This document shows positions 1 through 5,217 of a stretch of 6,554 nucleotides of DNA, piece by piece. The stretch comes from Deltaproteobacteria bacterium (GTDB lineage: Bacteria; Desulfobacterota; Desulfobaccia; Desulfobaccales; 0-14-0-80-60-11): assembly GCA_016874945.1 (NCBI GenBank), contig VGSO01000169.1, forward strand, positions 1-6,554. Reading direction: 5' to 3'. The notes under the pieces were generated by a model. It did not search any database, was not told where the DNA came from, and saw only the letters and a program-made list of their open reading frames with translations. Every line of letters starts with the position of its first letter. The stretch's first letter is position 1. Both the position numbers and the translations under genes were made by a program.

Positions 1-290
1 GCTGCCTGGGCACCACCAATATCATTGAAAGCCCTCATGCCGGGGTGCGCCAGAGAACCAATCGGGTCAGCCGCTGGCGGGACGGCCACATGGTGCTGCG
101 CTGGGTGGCCGCCGCCTTTTTAGAGACCGAAAAGAATTTTCGCCGCATCCTGGGTTACCGTGATCTCTGGATGCTTAAGGCTAAACTGGAAAACGAGGTT
201 GTCCTTGACTCTAAACAAAAGGCAGCCTAATCTTTATCAACCTTTAACCGCCATCCTCAAACTTTCAACTGAGTTTGGGACAGGCTCGAG
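1..290 (+). mobile_element. Right end of an insertion sequence (boundary approximate)
   Basis: The transposase stop is followed by a short non-coding tail. In it, CAAACT (258-263) and AGTTTG (272-277) form a 6-bp inverted repeat, followed by GGGACAGGCTC to about 288. Tails of this length ending in a terminal inverted repeat are usual for IS256-type elements, so the right end probably lies around 270-290. The left end is outside the window, so neither the matching inverted repeat nor a target-site duplication can be checked. The boundary is inferred. Confidence 0.4.
3..230 (+). CDS. IS256/mutator-type transposase, C-terminal fragment (cut by window edge)
   Basis: An open frame runs in from the left edge (frame starting at base 3) to a TAA at 228-230, giving the last 75 residues of a longer protein. 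It opens with a TTNIIES stretch, then VRQRTNRVSRWRDG, a run of the form MVLRWVAAAFLETEK and FRRILGYRDLW. That order (T-N-x-I-E, R-x-x-R-V-x-R-W-R-D-G, then F-R-x-I-x-G-Y-x-D-L) is what I know from the C-terminal end of IS256/mutator-type DDE transposases, where the E near the start would be the last catalytic acidic residue. The DDE core lies outside the window, so I cannot tell whether the gene is intact. It sits about 90 bp from an AT-rich accessory operon, consistent with a mobile neighbourhood. Confidence 0.75.
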   Translation, partial: CLGTTNIIESPHAGVRQRTNRVSRWRDGHMVLRWVAAAFLETEKNFRRILGYRDLWMLKAKLENEVVLDSKQKAA

Positions 291-323
291 AAATATGAAG
301 GGCTATAACAGTGATTTATGGTG

Positions 324-872
324 TTACCGGATTATTTTTAAAATAGAAATCCACAAAGAAAGAACCTTTACGGTAAGCAATTTGATGCATTCATGTCGTC
401 CTACCATTCTTGCCAACCTGGGACCATTCCTGTAATACCAAGCGATAAACCGAATTCCTAACTTATAATTGCACAATACATTATCCCGGAATTCTCTTAA
501 ATAGCAGACTTCCTCTGCAACAGGAGAATTAAAAGCAATTGTAGCTACAAAACAACCGAATCCTTTTCTTGCTTCTACACTGACTCGGCCTGAGCCTGTT
601 TTGAAATCGCCTTTAACTTTAGTAAATGTGCCCTTGTTACTTGGCACATCCTCAAACCTGGTTAGTAAATCATCCAAATCATTCATTGCTGTGGCGGAAT
701 CTTTTTGCTTTTTTCGGGCTTCGATTTCTAAATTAAGAGCTTCTTCGGCAGCCTTGTTTAAGATTTTCTGCCTCTTTTCAGCAGGCAAATTAGCTAAGGC
801 TGATTCCAAAATACCGGGCCTGTTATCCCTAACAGTTAACGACTTATTCTTGTCATCCTTTTCGTCTGACAT
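324..872 (-). CDS. CFI-box C-terminal domain protein
   Basis: A 182-aa protein of unknown role. Residues 1-75 are highly charged and probably helical (Lys/Glu/Asp-rich, with LPAEKRQKILNKAAEEAL). About 76-106 is a Gly/Ser/Lys-rich linker. From residue 107 it carries CFVATIAFNS, then EEVCYLREFRD (about 120-130) and WYYRNGP (about 145-151). This closely follows the CFI-box C-terminal pattern I know as C-F-I-A-T-A-A-Y-G-S, L-R-x-F-R-D, Y-Y-R-x-S-P. The tail (about 163-182) is hydrophobic and basic and could be membrane-associated. The ATG at 872 is preferred because AAGTGAGG sits 6 nt upstream of it. A GTG four codons earlier (884) overlaps the preceding stop but has no site of its own. The gene follows the 259-aa gene in an operon and is AT-rich beside its GC-rich surroundings. 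The CFI-box is known by sequence; its biochemical function is, to my knowledge, unclear. Confidence 0.8.
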   Translation of the reverse strand: MSDEKDDKNKSLTVRDNRPGILESALANLPAEKRQKILNKAAEEALNLEIEARKKQKDSATAMNDLDDLLTRFEDVPSNKGTFTKVKGDFKTGSGRVSVEARKGFGCFVATIAFNSPVAEEVCYLREFRDNVLCNYKLGIRFIAWYYRNGPRLARMVGRHECIKLLTVKVLSLWISILKIIR

Positions 873-880
873 GGGAAACC

Positions 881-1660
881 TCACTTAGACAATCGATATA
901 AGATATACAATGCTATTATACCTAACGTTATCCATAATGTCTTCAGCGATTTCTTTTCTGCACTTACAACTATTGTTCCTCCAGCAATCTCAATCCTCTG
1001 ACTAAAGCTTGCTTCCCCCTTTAAATTTTTCACCTGTTCCATTACGTTTTGAAATTCTTTTTCGGCCAGTGTGAGACTCTTGGCATTTCGTTTTCTATCA
1101 ATTTCGGCCAGCATTTGCCGAGATATAACCATGTCATCGTCATTTAACCAATTTATAGTATTTAAGACATGCTCTGGCAGATATTTTTCGCTTACGGCTG
1201 AAATCTCTAAAACTTCTTTAATGCTTCGATTCAATTCATCCAACCCTGCTTCCGGTTTCTTTAGGTTGATCTTGACGCTACGATATTGCTTTGTTGCATG
1301 ATGATTGCAAAGTTTTTCTACCATCGCGTATCTATGTTCAAATTTCAAGTATGGTGGTAGCAAATTTAGAAGACGTTCTGCTACCTTCCCAGACATTTTT
1401 GTTTGTCCAGCCCTCCATTTAGGGTAAGTTTGCAGGGCATAATCTTGAGCAGATTGACCGAAAAGTTCACCATATTTTGCAAGAAGTAGATTATAATCTG
1501 AGTTGCCAAGATTCAAGAACGCTTCTTTAACATCCGGTACGATGGGGCCTAATCTACGTTCAAGCTCCCGAAAAGCCCGAATGTGTCGCATTGCGGCTTG
1601 GTGTCCAGAATCATATGAATAACGTGAATAACGCCTTCCCCTCCTATTGGAATATGTCAT
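881..1660 (-). CDS. Hypothetical tail-anchored membrane protein, first gene of a two-gene operon
   Basis: I do not recognise this 259-aa protein. Residues 1-16 are rich in Arg and Tyr. About 22-122 is a compact, probably all-helical region with several aromatic and basic positions, including KYGELFGQSAQDYA and PKWRAGQTKMSGKVAERLL. About 125-215 is mixed helical and charged. About 216-234 contains RIEIAGGTIVVSAEK, which looks like a short beta hairpin. Residues 241-255 (from LWITLG) are hydrophobic, preceded by lysines and followed by only a few residues, so this is most likely a C-terminal tail anchor with the bulk of the protein in the cytoplasm. There is no signal peptide. The ATG at 1660 has GGGAG 7 nt upstream. 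The stop lies 8 nt before the ATG of the CFI-box gene, so the two are almost certainly one transcript. Base composition differs from the flanking housekeeping genes, suggesting transfer. Confidence 0.8.
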   Translation of the reverse strand: MTYSNRRGRRYSRYSYDSGHQAAMRHIRAFRELERRLGPIVPDVKEAFLNLGNSDYNLLLAKYGELFGQSAQDYALQTYPKWRAGQTKMSGKVAERLLNLLPPYLKFEHRYAMVEKLCNHHATKQYRSVKINLKKPEAGLDELNRSIKEVLEISAVSEKYLPEHVLNTINWLNDDDMVISRQMLAEIDRKRNAKSLTLAEKEFQNVMEQVKNLKGEASFSQRIEIAGGTIVVSAEKKSLKTLWITLGIIALYILYRLSK

Positions 1661-1684
1661 TCGATAACTCCCAAGGGTTTTAAG

Positions 1685-1721
1685 GGAAACTCCCTTCCGG
1701 GTTTAACCCCGGAAAGTTTCC
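1685..1721 (-). promoter_or_regulatory. Long hairpin in the leader of the CFI-box operon
   Basis: On the + strand, GGAAACT (1685-1691) pairs with AGTTTCC (1715-1721), and TTCCGGG (1695-1701) pairs with CCCGGAA (1708-1714). The loop is TTTAAC and the only interruption is a 3-nt CCC bulge, giving a 14-bp stem. A competing short hairpin, AAGGGA-AAC-TCCCTT (1682-1696), uses one arm of the long one, so the two cannot form together. The element ends 24 nt upstream of the minus-strand start codon at 1660. No T-run follows it in the minus direction, so it does not look like a terminator of that transcript. On the + strand TCTTTT follows it. A leader or operator role is inferred. Confidence 0.55.
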
Positions 1722-1752
1722 TCTTTTAAATCCGACTTGTCGCTAATAGGGA

Positions 1753-1761
1753 ATGATAGCA
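1753..1761 (-). promoter_or_regulatory. Candidate extended -10 promoter for the CFI-box operon
   Basis: Read on the minus strand this is TGCTATCAT, an extended -10 (TGn then TATCAT, 5 of 6 to TATAAT). No good -35 box lies 17 nt upstream, only T-rich sequence. Transcription would start near 1746 and put the 1685-1721 hairpin in the leader. It is plausible by position, but weak evidence on its own. Confidence 0.35.
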
Positions 1762-2023
1762 CAAATTCACGCCGAAAAATATTTCACAGAGATTTTTCCT
1801 TAGCTCTCCTTATGAAATTTTTGGGGGATCGGCGGCTTATTTTTTTAGAACACCGAAAATGAATAGAAGATTATTTGCCAATATCGATACACCTAAGAAA
1901 TTTACGATATGTGCCAATTTTAGAATAATACATACTGAAGCTATACGTCATTAAAATCGCCTATAAGTGATGGCCATCAATAAGAAAGGGCTTCCTCCCT
2001 CCCACCGAAGACCTAAGACCCCC
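1762..2023. other. AT-rich spacer between the accessory operon and queE
   Basis: No credible gene lies here. The spacer is AT-rich, like the accessory operon on its left and unlike queE on its right, so the edge of the transferred segment may be near 1980-2020. It contains a perfect 12-base palindrome, TGATGGCCATCA, at 1968-1979, of unknown meaning. No convincing terminator follows the queE stop at 2024-2026. Confidence 0.5.
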
Positions 2024-2665
2024 TCACACACCCCGAACCTCCGGGCCCCAGATATATTTATGAAGCTGTAAATTGAGGCGCAGGGGGAGGCCGCTGGCCA
2101 AAATCCAGGCCGCCGCGTCTCGGGGCGTGACCACCCCGAAAACCGGGGAAATCAAGACCGGGACCCGTGAGGTTAAGTCGCGTTCTTTTATAATTTTCAC
2201 GGCCCAATCAAAGTCGGGGCGGTCAGAGATGACAAACTTCACTTCGTCCCCCGGGGCCAGCCATTTTAGGTTGGGCCAGTAATTGTGGGCTGACATGCCG
2301 CTGCCGGGGCACTTGAGGTCCACGATGCGCCGCACCCGGGGGTCCAGGTCCCGGATGGGCAGAGAGCCGTTGGTTTCCAGGAACACGGTAAACCCGGCGT
2401 CCGCCAGTTGGACCAAAAGCGCCGGGGTGTCGGCCTGGAGCAGGGGTTCGCCTCCCGTCACCAGGGCCAGGCGCACCGGGAAAGTCCGGCCCTGGCCCAC
2501 CAGGTCGGCAATCGATCTTCCCATCCCGCCTTCATAGGCATAGGTGGTGTCGCAGTACCGGCAGCGCAAATTGCACCCCGCCAGGCGGATAAAGAAGGCC
2601 GCCAGCCCGGCTGCAGTGGATTCGCCCATGAGGCTGTAAAAGGTTTCGCAGACGGTGAGGGACAT
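2024..2665 (-). CDS. queE: 7-carboxy-7-deazaguanine synthase
   Basis: A 213-aa radical SAM enzyme that converts 6-carboxytetrahydropterin to 7-carboxy-7-deazaguanine, the ring-contraction step on the way to preQ0, queuosine and related 7-deazaguanines, in the cytosol. It starts with the family's ETFYSLMGES (7-16). CNLRCRYC (31-38) supplies the three cysteines of the 4Fe-4S cluster (CX3CX2C) and is followed by DTTYA. The SAM-binding TGGEP lies at 70-74, LETNGS at 96-101, DLKCPGSG at 116-123 and QLHKYIW at 200-206 near the end. Length and motifs are complete for the short bacterial form. The ATG at 2665 is set by the alignment of the N-terminal motif; no strong Shine-Dalgarno site precedes it. 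No other queuosine gene is in the window. It is GC-rich, like the + strand operon, and divergent from it. Confidence 0.95.
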   Translation of the reverse strand: MSLTVCETFYSLMGESTAAGLAAFFIRLAGCNLRCRYCDTTYAYEGGMGRSIADLVGQGRTFPVRLALVTGGEPLLQADTPALLVQLADAGFTVFLETNGSLPIRDLDPRVRRIVDLKCPGSGMSAHNYWPNLKWLAPGDEVKFVISDRPDFDWAVKIIKERDLTSRVPVLISPVFGVVTPRDAAAWILASGLPLRLNLQLHKYIWGPEVRGV

Positions 2666-2679
2666 GACACATCACGGTT

Positions 2680-2698
2680 GCCGAAGCAGAGCTTCGGC
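2680..2698. repeat. Short-loop palindrome just upstream of queE
   Basis: GCCGAAGC-AGA-GCTTCGGC is a perfect 8-bp stem with a 3-nt loop, 14 nt upstream of the queE ATG. It lies in the 5' leader of queE if transcription starts further out, and it is the first of a series of similar hairpins in this gap. It could be a REP-like unit or could affect queE translation; the sequence does not decide between them. Confidence 0.6.
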
Positions 2699-2760
2699 CA
2701 AAATTTGCGTTCCCCAGCAGTTATAGCGATTGCCAAAAGTTTTTTCCGATTGTTGTTTGA

Positions 2761-2819
2761 CGTAGGGGCACAGCGTGCTGTGCCCCTGTATCTTGGGCAC
2801 GGCTCGCCGTGCCCCTACG
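2761..2819. repeat. Double palindrome, REP/BIME-like
   Basis: Two hairpins stand side by side: GGGGCACAGC with GCTGTGCCCC (2765-2786) and GGGCACGGC with GCCGTGCCC (2795-2814), each with a 2-nt loop. The outer ends CGTAGGGGCAC (2761-2771) and GTGCCCCTACG (2809-2819) are themselves perfect 11-bp inverted repeats, so the whole block can also fold as one cruciform. Two related units in opposite orientation is the arrangement of bacterial interspersed mosaic elements. A genome search for copies would confirm it. Confidence 0.7.
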
Positions 2820-2850
2820 GGGAAATTACTTTGGGCAACCCCTATAATAA

Positions 2851-2910
2851 TGAGCCTTTGGCTCACCCGTAAACCATGAAAATGTAGAACAGCCGCCCCC
2901 GGCTGTTCTA
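2851..2910. repeat. Two further hairpins (2851-2865 and 2885-2910)
   Basis: TGAGCC-TTT-GGCTCA is a 6-bp stem at 2851-2865. TAGAACAGCCG (2885-2895) pairs perfectly over 11 bp with CGGCTGTTCTA (2900-2910) around a CCCC loop. Neither is followed by a T-run on either strand, so they do not look like intrinsic terminators. They continue the palindrome series. Confidence 0.65.
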
Positions 2911-2961
2911 GGGGCGCAGTTGGATGCCCGGCATAGCAACTTATTCCGGGCGGCAAGGTTT

Positions 2962-3033
2962 GGCGGGCACGGAGGCCCGCCCCACCCAGTAGGGGCGCCC
3001 CGGCGGGGCGCCCGGCGCAGGCTGAAGCCTGCG
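2962..3033. repeat. Three tightly packed GC-rich palindromes
   Basis: GGCGGGC pairs with GCCCGCC (2962-2981, loop ACGGAG). GGGCGCCCCG pairs with CGGGGCGCCC around a single G (2993-3013). CGCAGGCT pairs with AGCCTGCG (3016-3033, loop GA). The sequences differ from each other but share the design of 7-10 bp stems with very small loops. Phrases like these recur in intergenic regions of many environmental bacterial genomes, which suggests dispersed REP-like units; that is from memory, not from a search. Confidence 0.65.
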
Positions 3034-3169
3034 GCTACATTCTCCAAGCAGGAAAAAATAACTATTTTAAATTTTTATCATTTACACGTTGGCGACGGCA
3101 ACCCCCTCCATGACACCTTCTATACTCCTAAGCGCCTGAATATGCGCTATTATTCACATGATTTTTTCA

Positions 3170-3198
3170 TTGCCTCGTGGCTTTGCCTGCCATAAAAT
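3170..3198 (+). promoter_or_regulatory. Candidate sigma70 promoter for the DUF4416-yicC-remA-gmk operon
   Basis: TTGCCT (3170-3175, 4 of 6 to TTGACA) is followed after exactly 17 nt by TAAAAT (3193-3198, 5 of 6 to TATAAT). Transcription would start near 3205 and give a leader of about 115 nt that carries the hairpin at 3261-3286 and the heptamer array at 3294-3318. Confidence 0.5.
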
Positions 3199-3260
3199 TA
3201 AGCGCGTTTTCAGGCGCCGCGGCCCATGGGGTTTAGGAGCGCGAGTCTAACCGCCGCACT

Positions 3261-3286
3261 GTGCGAAACCTGGCGCCAGGGCGCAC
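3261..3286 (+). promoter_or_regulatory. Leader hairpin upstream of the DUF4416 gene
   Basis: The perfect 12-base palindrome CCTGGCGCCAGG (3269-3280) is enclosed by GTGCG (3261-3265) and CGCAC (3282-3286), with AAA on one side and G on the other as small internal bulges. It ends 33 nt before the ATG. It could be an operator, an mRNA leader structure or another REP-like palindrome. No T-run follows. Confidence 0.45.
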
Positions 3287-3293
3287 TTACAAT

Positions 3294-3318
3294 AACTCGA
3301 AACTCGAAACTCAAAACT
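3294..3318 (+). repeat. Tandem heptamer array abutting the DUF4416 start codon
   Basis: AACTCGA, AACTCGA, AACTCAA and a final AACT follow each other without a break and end 1 nt before the ATG at 3320. They occupy the place where a Shine-Dalgarno site would be, and none is visible. The 7-nt period matches that of the two arrays in the yicC-remA spacer, although the unit differs. Confidence 0.75.
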
Positions 3319-3319
3319 T

Positions 3320-3859
3320 ATGAGCCAGCCGGTCCCGCCTCTGCCCGTGAAGCCGGTGGTCAGCCTCATCCTGGCCCGGGATGACCTGACCCCTCGGGTG
3401 ATGGCGCGACTCAGTGATTTTTTCGGACCCCCGGACCTGGTGGGGCCCTGGTGGGAATTCAGCGCCACGGATTACTACGCCGCCGAGATGGGGCCGGGCC
3501 TGGGACGCCGCCTGGTGTCCTTCCTGCACCTGGCCGACTCCAGGGGCCTGGCGCACTGGAAACTCTTTACCAACTCGGTGGAGTCGGACCTAACCCTGGG
3601 AGGCCGGCGGCTGGTGAATCTGGACCCGGGATATGTCTCCCGGGAGCGCCTGGTGCTGGCCACCGGGAAGAACTTTGCCCATCGAATCTATCTGGGCCGG
3701 GGAATTTTCGGGGATCTCGCCCTGACTTATTCCCGGGGGAGTTTCAAGCCCTTGCCCTGGAGCTATCCCGATTACAGCCGGGGCGATTTGCCGGAACTCC
3801 TGGGCCTGGTGCGCCGCAAGTACCTGTGGCAGCTCGGGGAGTTGAGCGACTTACGATGA
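3320..3859 (+). CDS. DUF4416 family protein
   Basis: A 179-aa soluble protein with no signal peptide or membrane segment. It matches the DUF4416 pattern throughout as I know it: PVKPVVSLI near the start (about 9-17), a DFFGPPDLVGPWWEF stretch, DYYAAEMGPGL (about 51-61), VSFLHLADSRGLAHWKLFTN (about 66-85), NLDPGYVSRERLVLATGKNFAHRIYLGRGIF (about 100-130) and FKPLPWSYPDY (about 142-152). The family has no established biochemical function that I know of. Its last codon and stop overlap the yicC start (ATGA), so translation of the two is probably coupled and they share an operon with remA and gmk. The start is the first ATG in frame that leaves the whole family region intact; it lacks a visible Shine-Dalgarno site and is preceded by heptamer repeats. 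Confidence 0.9.
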   Translation: MSQPVPPLPVKPVVSLILARDDLTPRVMARLSDFFGPPDLVGPWWEFSATDYYAAEMGPGLGRRLVSFLHLADSRGLAHWKLFTNSVESDLTLGGRRLVNLDPGYVSRERLVLATGKNFAHRIYLGRGIFGDLALTYSRGSFKPLPWSYPDYSRGDLPELLGLVRRKYLWQLGELSDLR

Positions 3860-4743
3860 AGAGCATGACCGCGTTTGGCCGGGGGGAGGCGGAAGCCCAG
3901 GGCCTGAAGTGGGTGGTGGAGATGCGCACCGTCAACCACCGCTTCCTGGAGTTTGTCCCGAATCTGCCCCGGCGGCTGTGGGCTTTGGAGGACCGCCTGC
4001 GGAAGCTCATCAAAGGCAGGATCGCCCGGGGCCGGGTGGAAATGCAGCTCACCTGGGAAAGCCTGGGGGAAAAGCCCCTGACCCTGCGGTTGGACCCGGC
4101 CTTGGCGGCCGAGGTCCGCTCCTGCCTCCAGGAACTGACGCGCTTTTGCGACCAGCCGGAGCCTCTGCGCCTCCAGCATTTGCTGGCCTTCGCGGAGATC
4201 ATTGTCCTGCGGGAAGGGGAGGCCAAGGAAATGGACCCGGAAGCCGCCTGGGAGGGGGTGTCCCAGGCCGCGGCCCAGGCCCTGGAAATGCTGGACGGGA
4301 TGCGCCTCCAGGAAGGCGCCGCCCTGGCCGCCGACCTGGAAGGGAACTTAAATTTGATCCGCCGGGAAGCGGGCGTGATTGCGGCCCGGGCCGGGGATTT
4401 GCCCCAGGAGTGGCGGGAGCGCGTCACCAGCCGCCTCAGGGAGTTGTTCCAGGAGTCGCCCCCGGTGGAGGAAAGCCGGCTGGCCCAGGAAGTGGCCCTG
4501 ATGGCGGACCGCCGGGACGTTTCCGAGGAACTGGCCCGTCTGGACAGCCACCTGGCCCAGTTTCAGCAGACCCTGGAGGCCCGGGGACCGGTGGGACGGA
4601 AGCAGGAGTTCCTGATCCAGGAGATGCTGCGGGAGGTCAACACCGTCGGCTCCAAGGGGGGGGATATGGCCGTCTCCCAAGCGGTTTTGGAAATCAAAGG
4701 CGCCCTGGAGCGCCTCCGGGAACAGGTGCAGAACGTGGAATGA
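3856..4743 (+). CDS. yicC: YicC/YloC family endoribonuclease
   Basis: A 295-aa cytosolic protein. The N-terminal domain begins KSMTAFGRG (2-10) and continues with VVEMRTVNHRFLE (20-32), the usual opening of YicC-type proteins. The C-terminal DUF1732-type region includes GRKQEFLIQEMLREVNTVGS (247-266) and ends in LREQVQNVE. Length and both ends agree with the complete family (E. coli YicC is just under 290 aa). YicC of E. coli has been described as an endoribonuclease linked to turnover of the small RNA RyhB; here the activity is inferred from the family. The ATG at 3856 is chosen because it gives the standard N-terminus and overlaps the DUF4416 stop as ATGA. The frame stays open far upstream, but that part only reads the DUF4416 gene in another frame. 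Confidence 0.93.
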   Translation: MKSMTAFGRGEAEAQGLKWVVEMRTVNHRFLEFVPNLPRRLWALEDRLRKLIKGRIARGRVEMQLTWESLGEKPLTLRLDPALAAEVRSCLQELTRFCDQPEPLRLQHLLAFAEIIVLREGEAKEMDPEAAWEGVSQAAAQALEMLDGMRLQEGAALAADLEGNLNLIRREAGVIAARAGDLPQEWRERVTSRLRELFQESPPVEESRLAQEVALMADRRDVSEELARLDSHLAQFQQTLEARGPVGRKQEFLIQEMLREVNTVGSKGGDMAVSQAVLEIKGALERLREQVQNVE

Positions 4744-4775
4744 CAGTTTTCTGTTTTCTGTTTTCGGTTTTCTGT
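4744..4775 (+). repeat. Heptamer array, CTGTTTT unit, starting at the yicC stop
   Basis: Immediately after the yicC TGA come CAGTTTT, CTGTTTT, CTGTTTT, CGGTTTT and CTGT, a 7-nt tandem array with single-base variants. Its unit is the reverse complement (in circular phase) of the array at 4883-4921, so the two can pair over roughly 30 bases in the mRNA or as a cruciform. Confidence 0.8.
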
Positions 4776-4882
4776 CCTTGGCAGAGGAGGCGAAATAGCC
4801 GATTAGGTTCCAACGTTCAGTTTACAGCCTTTTACTTCAAACCCCTTTATGGTGAACTCGGCGAAGTCTTGCGATAGGAATT

Positions 4883-4921
4883 AAACAGAAAACAGTGAAC
4901 AGAAAACAGAAAACAGAAAAC
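4883..4921 (+). repeat. Heptamer array, AAACAGA unit, upstream of remA
   Basis: AAACAGA, AAACAGT, GAACAGA, AAACAGA, AAACAGA and AAAC run without a break and end 14 nt before the remA ATG, just ahead of GGGGG. The array is inverted relative to the one at 4744-4775. The roughly 107 nt between the arrays (4776-4882) hold no gene or clear promoter. Confidence 0.8.
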
Positions 4922-4935
4922 GGGGGATGCTCGCC

Positions 4936-5217
4936 ATGGAAGGAAGATTGATAAATATCGGCTTCGGCAATACGGTGCTCTCCAGCCGGGTGGTGGCGGT
5001 GATCATGCCCCACTCCGCGCCCACGAAGCGGCTGCGGGACGATGCCCGCAATACCCAGCGGCTCATCGACGCCACCCACGGCCGCAAAACCCGCTCCATT
5101 ATCATCACCGACAGCAATCACGTCATTCTCTCGGCGGTCCACGGCGAAACCATCTCCCTGCGATTGAGCGGCAATCATCACCCCCACCGGGGGGAGCCGG
5201 GGGAGAAGGCGGATTAA
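4936..5217 (+). CDS. remA: RemA/DUF370 family DNA-binding regulator
   Basis: A 93-aa protein. It contains LINIGFGN (5-12), R18, SAPTKRL (27-33) with P29, and LIDATHGRKTRSIIITDSNHVILSA (43-67), which cover the whole DUF370 core; residues about 78-93 are a Gly/His/Pro-rich tail. In Bacillus subtilis the homologue RemA activates extracellular matrix genes by binding DNA, and R18 and P29 are positions where mutations were reported to disrupt it. Both are present here with the same numbering, which supports the ATG at 4936 over the in-frame ATG at 4927. GGGGG at 4922-4926, 9 nt before 4936, is the likely ribosome site and would be too close for 4927. Targets in this organism are unknown. The gene lies between yicC and gmk, a linkage common in this group, and its TAA directly abuts the gmk GTG. 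Confidence 0.92.
   Translation: MEGRLINIGFGNTVLSSRVVAVIMPHSAPTKRLRDDARNTQRLIDATHGRKTRSIIITDSNHVILSAVHGETISLRLSGNHHPHRGEPGEKAD

Noticed and set aside
601..888. 95-codon + strand open frame opposite the CFI-box gene
   Set aside because: The minus strand carries the recognisable CFI-box motif; the + frame is Ser/Leu/Phe-rich antisense.
1859..1954. 31-codon ORF in the AT-rich spacer
   Set aside because: No ribosome site and no recognisable features; expected by chance in AT-rich DNA.
2408..2872. 154-codon + strand open frame across queE and the palindromes
   Set aside because: Opposite to queE and runs through repeat hairpins; no family resemblance or ribosome site.
2680..3033. CRISPR array
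   Set aside because: The palindromes differ in sequence and spacing; there are no identical repeats with regular unique spacers.
3451..3855. Long upstream extension of the yicC reading frame
   Set aside because: It only reads the DUF4416 gene in another frame; family N-terminus and ATGA overlap place the start at 3856.
3744..4427. 227-codon minus-strand open frame opposite yicC
   Set aside because: Ser/Arg-rich antisense shadow with no recognisable domain.
3909..4877. 322-codon + strand open frame inside yicC
   Set aside because: Gly/Pro-rich translation typical of a GC-rich gene read out of frame; yicC fits a known family over its full length.
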